Program-made: the position numbers and the translations under genes
Shown: in pieces, positions 1 to 4,854 of the stretch
Layout of the letters: each line of letters begins with the position of its first letter
How positions within the stretch are numbered: position 1 is the stretch's first letter
NCBI GenBank assembly: GCA_964614415.1
Contig: CAZTLE010000220.1
Span: 1 to 6,261 of the forward strand
Direction: 5' to 3'
DNA from: CAZTLE01 sp964614415
Lineage (GTDB): Bacteria; Bacteroidota; Bacteroidia; Flavobacteriales; Flavobacteriaceae
DNA: 6,261 nucleotides
Notes under the pieces: generated by a model
Databases searched by the model: none
Told to the model about the DNA's origin: nothing
Seen by the model: the letters and a program-made list of their open reading frames with translations, nothing else

Positions 1-2
1 TC

Positions 3-725
3 ATCAATCAGTACAATCAGGATGACCCCGATTATCCGGTGGAATTCATTTATAAGCGAGAATTCTTTCACAACTACAAGGACCTCTATGAAGACCCGGT
101 ACCCAATATGCGGCAGTTCATTTATACGGACCTTATCTATCTGCTCGTCAAGTTTGCCGAAAAAGTTCCGGGCTCCATACCGGGACTGATCAATCTGTTG
201 AAGAATTCGATTTTGCCACCGGAAGACAAGCCGGTTATGGGTAAGCTTTGGGAGATCTTTTGGGATGCCCAATACAAGGGTAGGGCCTTTGCCTGTTCCT
301 TTGGTGTGGATCACACAGATTCTGAACGGGCCCTGGACGTGTTGTCGAGAGTCACTATAGACGACGGTCCGATTCCCGGGATCTTTGCGATGCGATTCGT
401 GAAGAAGTCGGAGGCACTGCTGGCCTGTACCAAGTTCCCGTCTACCTGTATGATCGAGATCGACGGTATCCAGTGGGAGGAATCCGATAAGCTGATAAGC
501 CTGAAAGAATACTCGGATCGAATGATCAATGCGCTGAAACAGAATAACATTCCGTTTACCATCCATTGGGGTAAGAACGCCAGGTGGGATCATCCCGGTC
601 TGGCAAGGCATATGTTCGGAAACGATATTGATGTCTGGAAGCAGGCCAGAGCACAGCTGCTTTCACCCCGAATGCAACGGGTATTCTCTAATAAGTTCCT
701 TGACGACCTTGGCCTGAGTTCGTAG
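3..725 (+). CDS. FAD-linked oxidase, VAO / aldonolactone oxidase-like, C-terminal part (5' truncated)
   Basis: The reading frame is already open at the left edge (first full codon at 3), so about 240 C-terminal codons are visible; the GTG at 39 is an internal Val codon, not a start. The signature is HWGK (564-575, residues in the context FTIHWGK), which matches the Pro-His-Trp-Gly-Lys segment near the C-terminus of D-arabinono-1,4-lactone/gulonolactone oxidases. It is followed by a stretch like the family ending, with Arg, a 'SP..QRVFSN' turn and a final Leu-Gly. A segment near 390-460 (AMRFVKKSEALL...) resembles the substrate-domain strand before that motif. The family oxidises sugar lactones or other alcohols with FAD. 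The N-terminal FAD-binding PCMH domain, including any covalent flavin site, would lie left of the window. The family is fairly clear, the substrate is not. Stop TAG at 723-725; no convincing terminator follows. Confidence 0.8.
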   Translation: MNQYNQDDPDYPVEFIYKREFFHNYKDLYEDPVPNMRQFIYTDLIYLLVKFAEKVPGSIPGLINLLKNSILPPEDKPVMGKLWEIFWDAQYKGRAFACSFGVDHTDSERALDVLSRVTIDDGPIPGIFAMRFVKKSEALLACTKFPSTCMIEIDGIQWEESDKLISLKEYSDRMINALKQNNIPFTIHWGKNARWDHPGLARHMFGNDIDVWKQARAQLLSPRMQRVFSNKFLDDLGLSS

Positions 726-741
726 AGTAGGCCCTGAAGAG

Positions 742-772
742 TTGGTTAGTTGAACTTTTTATCATATATTTG
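742..772 (+). promoter_or_regulatory. Bacteroidota-type promoter of the marR-reductase unit
   Basis: TATATTTG at 765-772 matches the Bacteroidota -7 consensus TAnnTTTG at every fixed position. A GTTG (TTG at 742-744) lies 20 nt upstream, close to the expected TTTG -33 element, which it matches at 3 of 4 bases. The predicted start of transcription is around 778-782, leaving a leader of roughly 15 nt before the ATG at 796. The match is read directly from the sequence; promoter activity is inferred. Confidence 0.6.
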
Positions 773-784
773 TACCTACAAATA
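767..784. promoter_or_regulatory. Probable MarR operator, 18-bp palindrome
   Basis: TATTTGTACCTACAAATA is an inverted repeat with perfect 8-bp arms around a central CC. It covers most of the -7 box and the predicted transcription start of the downstream MarR gene. MarR dimers typically bind AT-rich palindromes of about 16-20 bp with TTGTA/TACAA-like arms and repress their own promoters by blocking polymerase. Position, size and symmetry therefore all fit an autoregulatory operator. A further inverted TGTAG half-site at 786-790 pairs with the right arm (ACCTACA 774-780 with TGTAGGT 786-792). Binding by the adjacent protein is inferred. Confidence 0.65.
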
Positions 785-795
785 ATGTAGGTGTA

Positions 796-1218
796 ATGAA
801 TTCGTATTTTCAAGCGGTTTATGAGATTCTCAGGACGGGACATTGGTTCACCGATCAGGTTTCTCGTGAGCTAAAAGAATATGGAATTTACGAACCACAG
901 TTCAACGTGCTTCGCATCCTCAGGGGTGCCGGCCGTCAGGTATCGGTCTCCTATATCCTGGAACGTATGATCCAACCTTCCAGCAATGTCACCCGAATTG
1001 TAGATAAGCTGGAGAGCAGGGGATTGGTTGATCGCAAGCTTTGTCCGGCCGATCGCAGGAAAATGGACATCAGTATCACTCCGGAAGGACTGAAACTGTT
1101 GCGGCAACTGGATGCGAAAGTCCAAAAGCTTCATGAACCCATGATGCACAACCTCACGGACAGCGAAGCAAAACAATTAAAACAACTCATTCAAAAACTT
1201 AAAGGAAATACCCAATGA
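796..1218 (+). CDS. MarR-family transcriptional regulator
   Basis: This 140-residue protein has the usual MarR length and layout: N-terminal dimerisation helices (about 1-30), a winged helix-turn-helix (about 33-95) and a C-terminal dimerisation helix (about 98-138). The recognition helix is near 61-76 (PSSNVTRIVDKLESRGLV). The wing carries the typical Asp-Arg-Arg (86-88) followed by ITPEG (94-98). MarR proteins are dimeric repressors released by small phenolic, quinone or oxidising ligands. The only cysteine is Cys83, just before the wing's DRR; a redox role is possible but unsupported. The ATG at 796 is used because it directly follows the promoter and palindrome, with only a weak GGTG before it. 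The stop overlaps the start of the reductase gene by ATGA, so the two are almost certainly co-transcribed and probably co-regulated by the upstream palindrome. Confidence 0.92.
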   Translation: MNSYFQAVYEILRTGHWFTDQVSRELKEYGIYEPQFNVLRILRGAGRQVSVSYILERMIQPSSNVTRIVDKLESRGLVDRKLCPADRRKMDISITPEGLKLLRQLDAKVQKLHEPMMHNLTDSEAKQLKQLIQKLKGNTQ

Positions 1219-1751
1219 AGAAAGTAATTGCCCTTGGCGGAAGTAATAGCAGTAACTCAATCAACAAAGCACTGGCTACCTATGCTGCAGGACTTCTGGA
1301 GAATACCCAAGTAGAGGTCCTGGACCTCAATAGTTTCAACCTTCCCATGTATGGAATTGACCACGAAACAGCCCATGGCATTCCTGCAGAGGTACACCGA
1401 ATGGCCGAGCTTATCGAATCTTCAGATGGATTGGTGGTATCACTTGCCGAGCACAATGGCTCCTACAGTGTTGCCTTTAAAAATGCATTCGACTGGATGT
1501 CCCGGGCCGACAAAGAAGTGTGGAAAAACAAACCTATGCTGCTCATGGCAACTTCACCCGGAAAACGTGGAGGTGTTGGTGTACTCGGAGCCGCTAAAAT
1601 GTCATTCCCTCATTTAGGAGGTAACATTGTGGCCGATTTCTCCCTGCCTTCTTTTGGAGCAAACTTCGGAGAGTCGGGTATAACCGATCAGGAACTTAGC
1701 GGACAGCTTAACGAAAAAGTACAGCAGTTGCAAACGGCAATGGAAGGATAG
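1215..1751 (+). CDS. NADPH-dependent FMN reductase family flavoprotein
   Basis: The 178-residue product has the flavodoxin-like fold pattern of the NADPH-dependent FMN reductase/azoreductase family. A first beta strand (VIALGGS) leads into the phosphate-binding loop GSNSSNSIN (9-17). LPMYGID (43-49) and a second flavin loop, AEHNGSYSVAFKNAFDWMSR (78-97), match the family pattern 'PEYNGS...LKNAIDW'. SPGKRGG (114-120) fits the third loop. Such enzymes are cytosolic and reduce FMN, quinones, azo compounds or metal ions with NAD(P)H. His80 stands where the family usually has Tyr, at the flavin face. The ATG overlaps the marR stop (ATGA), and AAAGGA at 1201-1206 is a reasonable ribosome site 8 nt upstream. 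Placement under a MarR regulator suggests induction by quinone-like or electrophilic compounds, which is an inference. Confidence 0.9.
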   Translation: MKKVIALGGSNSSNSINKALATYAAGLLENTQVEVLDLNSFNLPMYGIDHETAHGIPAEVHRMAELIESSDGLVVSLAEHNGSYSVAFKNAFDWMSRADKEVWKNKPMLLMATSPGKRGGVGVLGAAKMSFPHLGGNIVADFSLPSFGANFGESGITDQELSGQLNEKVQQLQTAMEG

Positions 1752-1769
1752 TCAATACTGTCCTGTGGG

Positions 1770-2393
1770 TTACTCCTCCTTGTCGAGTTCTTCGAGCAAC
1801 TCTTCATAGGTTTTCATCCGAACGTACAAAGCACCACCCAAACTAACAATAAAGGTGTCTATGGAATCCAGCGGTTTTGAAGCACCTACAAAGGCCTTGG
1901 AAAGACCTTCCTTTAGTTTGGGATGCTCACTAAGCACATAGCTCTTGTAGCGCCATACGCTTTTTTCCAGCGGATCGATAATGCTGTCACAATTCACACA
2001 ATTGTCGGGCATATAAATGATGATCCGTTTTTTGGGATCGATCTTAATGCCGGTGGCTTCCTTGCGCAACGCACGTCGGGAAAGACTGTCGTTGATCTCC
2101 AGATCTACGGTGTACTGTGGCATTTTTCCTCGTTCCACTATAAGATCCTTGAGATGAACTTTGGAGGCTCCCGGAACTCGTATTAGGCGGGGACGCCCCT
2201 TACTTTGCCGGAAATTTCTACCCTCAACCGTAATCAACACGTCGTAATCGGTGAGGGTCTCATTTAGCGCATAAAGGCGCACGCGATTGGCTACGCGTTC
2301 ATCGACAACTTTAATGGGTTTTTCGGGTTCTTCCTGCGCATGTAACTGAAAGGCAAGTAGTAGCGCCAGCAAGGGAATAATTCTTCTAATCAT
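1770..2393 (-). CDS. Exported protein of unknown function with thioredoxin-like CVNC segment
   Basis: This 207-residue protein begins with a clear signal peptide (MIRRIIPLLALLLAFQLHA, cleavage likely after Ala19, before Gln). No lipobox cysteine is present, so a soluble periplasmic protein is expected. Residues about 35-115 look beta-rich and I do not recognise them as a named domain. Residues 122-140 (KRIIIYMPDNCVNCDSIID) resemble the strand, CxxC motif and helix of thioredoxin or glutaredoxin, with Cys132 and Cys135. Residues 178-203 (IDTFIVSLGGALY...YEELLEEL) resemble the closing strand and helix of that fold. The cis-proline normally found before this strand is replaced by Ser-Ile-Asp. 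It could be a divergent thiol oxidoreductase or a non-catalytic relative. The gene stands alone on the minus strand, convergent with the reductase gene 18 nt away. Function is unknown. Confidence 0.75.
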   Translation of the reverse strand: MIRRIIPLLALLLAFQLHAQEEPEKPIKVVDERVANRVRLYALNETLTDYDVLITVEGRNFRQSKGRPRLIRVPGASKVHLKDLIVERGKMPQYTVDLEINDSLSRRALRKEATGIKIDPKKRIIIYMPDNCVNCDSIIDPLEKSVWRYKSYVLSEHPKLKEGLSKAFVGASKPLDSIDTFIVSLGGALYVRMKTYEELLEELDKEE

Positions 2394-2421
2394 AGGTGTA
2401 GGCTTAATTTTTCGGAAGATA

Positions 2422-2429
2422 TAAAATTA
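2422..2429 (-). promoter_or_regulatory. Possible -7 box for the minus-strand exported protein
   Basis: On the minus strand the bases read TAATTTTA, matching TAnnTTTG at all fixed positions except the last. It lies 28 nt upstream of the start codon, a plausible distance. No TTG-type -33 element is seen at the expected spacing, and the area is AT-rich, so the call is weak. Confidence 0.25.
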
Positions 2430-2521
2430 CACGGAATTAATCGATGCGTTGTTGAGATTTAGGACGTGCGACCCGTTGTTATGATCGTGCTTCCCCGGCT
2501 GTCGAAGTCATTAAATTATGG

Positions 2522-2529
2522 TATCTTAG
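2522..2529 (+). promoter_or_regulatory. Possible -7 box for the glycosyltransferase pair
   Basis: TATCTTAG matches TAnnTTTG except for one base in the TTTG half. It lies about 20 nt upstream of the TTG start codon at 2549, which would give a very short leader. No clear -33 TTTG is visible near 2498-2502. It is the best promoter candidate in the 155-bp region between the divergent genes. Confidence 0.35.
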
Positions 2530-2548
2530 CCGCCGATATTCGTAGGGT

Positions 2549-3357
2549 TTGAAGGACACCACAACAGGAAAACTTTCCGGTTCAACATGCATTGTTGTTC
2601 CTTGTTATAACGAGGAAGGAAGACTACCGCTCGATCATTTCGCCCGGTTCTTATGGAATCACGAGGACGCCCTTTTGTGTTTTGTGAATGATGGCTCTTC
2701 GGATGGTACCGAGCGCGTCCTGAAAGATTTTCAGAAAAAATACCCGGATCGCATTGTGGTAGTTTCATACACCAGGAATGCCGGTAAGGCGGAAGCCGTT
2801 TTGCGAGGTATGCAATACGGCCTGAAGCAAACGGATTGCGAGTACCTTGCGTACCTTGATGCCGATCTTGCCACAGCTCCCGAAGAATGCTATGAAATGA
2901 CGAAAGAACTCAGCGAGTCGATACACTTCGTATTTGGGTCCCGGATCATGAAGATAGGATCTGTCATCGACCGCCGCCCCTATCGTTTTCTTGTCGGGCG
3001 TGTGATTGCCACCTTCATTTCCAAAATCTTAAAGATGCAGGTCTATGACACCCAATGTGGCTGCAAGGTATTTACGCGGGACCTGGCAGCCAAAGTCTTT
3101 ACACAGCCCTTCGTATCCCGCTGGCTCTTTGACGTAGAGATCTTCCAGCGCTGTATTATCTTGTATGGCCGGGATCGGGTGTTGACTCANNNNNNNNNNT
3201 GCTTGAAATTCCGCTGAGGCGATGGACCGATGTGGGGGAGTCGAAAATCAAATTTACCTACTTCTTTAAACTCTGGTTGGACCTCTATCGCATCAAACGC
3301 CGATATGCTTCCGGCCGCAGTGAACGGGTATTTAATCCAGGCTTAATCGAACAATAA
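2549..3357 (+). CDS. DPM1-like GT2 polyprenyl-phosphate sugar synthase, interrupted by an assembly gap
   Basis: This GT-A fold family 2 enzyme transfers a hexose from a nucleotide sugar to a polyprenyl (here probably undecaprenyl) phosphate at the cytoplasmic membrane face. Visible motifs are the first strand IVVPCYNEEGRL (15-26), NDGSSDGT (47-54), AGKAEAVLRGM (78-88), the metal-binding DADLAT (104-109), DTQCGCKVF (167-175) and FDVEIF (194-199). After the N run the reading resumes from 3202 as LEIPLRRWTDVGESKIKF, the normal family C-terminus. No membrane anchor follows, so it is the soluble or peripheral DPM1 type of about 268 residues. Taken literally, the 10 Ns shift the frame and give a false stop at 3215-3217. 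The TTG start is chosen by exclusion: an in-frame TAG lies at 2543-2545, and no other standard start occurs before the first core strand. The ArnT-like gene begins 1 nt after the stop. Confidence 0.88.
3190..3199. other. Assembly gap (10 Ns) inside the GT2 gene
   Basis: Ten Ns break the coding sequence after codon 213 (Thr, ending at 3187) plus two bases of the next codon. The downstream conserved C-terminus is read in the frame starting at 3202, one frame away from the upstream part. The true number of missing bases must therefore be 2 modulo 3 (for example 8, 11 or 14) if the gene is intact, so 10 is a placeholder or an estimate. Family alignment suggests that only a few residues are missing. 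Confidence 0.95.
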
Positions 3358-3358
3358 T

Positions 3359-4783
3359 ATGCTGAGTCGCATCAAGAATTCCACAACGCCCTTTCTTTTT
3401 TATGCCGTCTGTGTGATCGCATTGTTCAGGCTCGTTTTGCTGGGTGCCATTCCCTTGTTGGATAAGACCGAAGCCCGCTATGCCGAAATAGCCCGTTTGA
3501 TGACCGAAACCGGCAATTGGACTATTCTTCAGATTGATTATGGTGTTCCGTTTTGGGCGAAACCTCCTTTGTCTACCTGGCTGTCGGCTATCAGTTTTGA
3601 AGCCCTTGGAGTGAGCGAATTTACAGCGCGATTACCGATCTATCTTCTGAATATTGCCGTAATCATCTTCCTCGGTAAATCCCTTAAAAAAGAAGGGATT
3701 GCCGCCTGGCTGCTCGCATTCATATTGCTTACAACCCCCGAATTCCTGCTTCATACGGGCGTGGTTTCCACCGATACTGCCTTGAGTGCTGCTATCACCC
3801 TTGCTATGATCGCCTTTTGGAAAGCTATGCAGGAGAATGCTAAGAAATATTGGGGATACCTGTTTTTTGTAGGGATAGGATTGGGTCTGCTGGCGAAGGG
3901 TCCCATAGCGATTATCCTTACCGGACCTCCTGTATTCATCTGGTTGCTACTGAAAAAGAAGCGTTTCGGACAAATGTTCCGAAGAATTCCCTGGCTGCTG
4001 GGTATTCCGTTAACTGCCCTGGTTGCAGTACCCTGGTATCTCCTGGCCGAAAAAGAGTCTCCGGGCTTTATCGATTATTTTATCGTTGGAGAACATTTCA
4101 AGCGCTTTCTGGAGCCCGGCTGGACCGGTGATCTTTACGGAGGCCCTAAGTCTCAAGCCCTGGGAATGATCTGGGTGTTCTTACTGGCCTTTGCCTTTCC
4201 CTGGGTGCAGTTCGTGTTGTATAAATTCTGGAGGCAGCGTAAGAGCATTTGGAAAGATGCCTGGCTGTCGTTTCTTTTCCTGTGGTTCCTTTCGGCACTG
4301 TTCTTCTTTACGTTCTCAAAGAACATCCTGCATACTTATATGTTGCCGTCTATGGTTCCGATGGCAATCCTGGCCGCCCATTGGTGGAAGGCATACTCCC
4401 GAAAAAAGCTCATGACCGTTTTGGCGTCCATCTTTCCTGCAGCCGCTATAATAGGGTTCCTGGCGTTGCTATTCAGTGTAGGAATGAACAACAAGTTCAT
4501 GAATTCAGATAAGTTCCTTGTACTGGGACAAGGCCTGAACGACTCTGCTAATGAGGTGCCGGTATACTATTTTATTCGGGAATCGTATTCGGGTAATTTC
4601 TATACACAGGGTAGGGCCGACCTCATTGTGAATCACTTCCAATTGGGCACTCGCCTGGAGGAACACAACTCGTTATATCTCATCGTACCCGATAAACTCG
4701 AAGGAGAAATACCTCAGGAATACCGCGACAGGATGACCCTTAAGGATACCAATAATAAGGCTTCCATCTACCTGATCCGGTAA
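3359..4783 (+). CDS. ArnT/PMT-like membrane glycosyltransferase (GT-C fold)
   Basis: The 474-residue protein is an integral inner-membrane enzyme of the ArnT/Dol-P-Man:protein mannosyltransferase superfamily, which moves a sugar from a polyprenyl phosphate donor onto a periplasmic acceptor. About eleven hydrophobic segments are visible, starting at 12-31. The first periplasmic loop carries the catalytic-type Asp35 in LLDKTEARYAEIA (Glu38, Arg40 and Tyr41 match ArnT's DETRYAEIA). AKPPL (67-71) matches ArnT's EKPPL. LLAKGP (177-182), GEHFKRFLEP (244-253) and FSKNILHTYMLP (319-330) also correspond to ArnT segments. It is shorter than typical ArnT (around 550 residues), with only a small C-terminal periplasmic domain (about 375-474). 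Its ATG follows the GT2 stop by 1 nt, with no clear ribosome site, suggesting translational coupling. The GT2 product would supply its donor. Acceptor (lipid A, other glycan or protein) and sugar are unknown. Confidence 0.9.
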   Translation: MLSRIKNSTTPFLFYAVCVIALFRLVLLGAIPLLDKTEARYAEIARLMTETGNWTILQIDYGVPFWAKPPLSTWLSAISFEALGVSEFTARLPIYLLNIAVIIFLGKSLKKEGIAAWLLAFILLTTPEFLLHTGVVSTDTALSAAITLAMIAFWKAMQENAKKYWGYLFFVGIGLGLLAKGPIAIILTGPPVFIWLLLKKKRFGQMFRRIPWLLGIPLTALVAVPWYLLAEKESPGFIDYFIVGEHFKRFLEPGWTGDLYGGPKSQALGMIWVFLLAFAFPWVQFVLYKFWRQRKSIWKDAWLSFLFLWFLSALFFFTFSKNILHTYMLPSMVPMAILAAHWWKAYSRKKLMTVLASIFPAAAIIGFLALLFSVGMNNKFMNSDKFLVLGQGLNDSANEVPVYYFIRESYSGNFYTQGRADLIVNHFQLGTRLEEHNSLYLIVPDKLEGEIPQEYRDRMTLKDTNNKASIYLIR

Positions 4784-4802
4784 TCTCAAGTGTAACAATT
4801 TT

Positions 4803-4810
4803 TAGATTTC
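4803..4810 (+). promoter_or_regulatory. Possible -7 box for the S41-like gene
   Basis: TAGATTTC matches TAnnTTTG except for the final base. It lies 44 nt before the ATG and directly abuts the 22-bp palindrome, which would cover the transcription start. No TTTG is found at the -33 spacing, so this is a moderate to weak call. Confidence 0.35.
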
Positions 4811-4832
4811 ATTGTCTTGTTAACAAGACAAT
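4811..4832. promoter_or_regulatory. Perfect 22-bp palindrome, possible operator or leader hairpin
   Basis: The left arm ATTGTCTTGTT (4811-4821) is followed without spacer by its exact reverse complement AACAAGACAAT (4822-4832). In RNA it could fold into a 9-bp stem with a UUAA loop. No U-tract follows on either strand, so it is not a standard intrinsic terminator for the glycosyltransferase unit. It starts just after a possible -7 box and ends 22 nt before the ATG of the S41-like gene, which suits a dimer-binding operator or a 5' leader structure. Which of these is right cannot be decided from sequence. Confidence 0.55.
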
Positions 4833-4854
4833 CATCTATCAAAAAACGATCAAC

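Noticed and set aside
1746..1763. Short hairpin GGATAG/CTGTCC at the end of the reductase gene as a terminator
   Set aside because: Only 6 pairs including a G-U wobble, and no U-tract follows on the plus strand.
1923..2186. Plus-strand open frame opposite the minus-strand exported protein
   Set aside because: The minus-strand frame has a signal peptide and coherent strand/CxxC pattern; the plus frame has neither.
2406..2437. TTAATT/AATTAA inverted repeat in the divergent intergenic region
   Set aside because: Short, low-complexity AT-rich arms with a long spacer; expected by chance.
4516..4533. Inverted repeat CCTTGT/ACAAGG resembling the arms of the 22-bp palindrome
   Set aside because: It lies inside the ArnT-like coding sequence with short 6-bp arms and is most simply explained by codon content.
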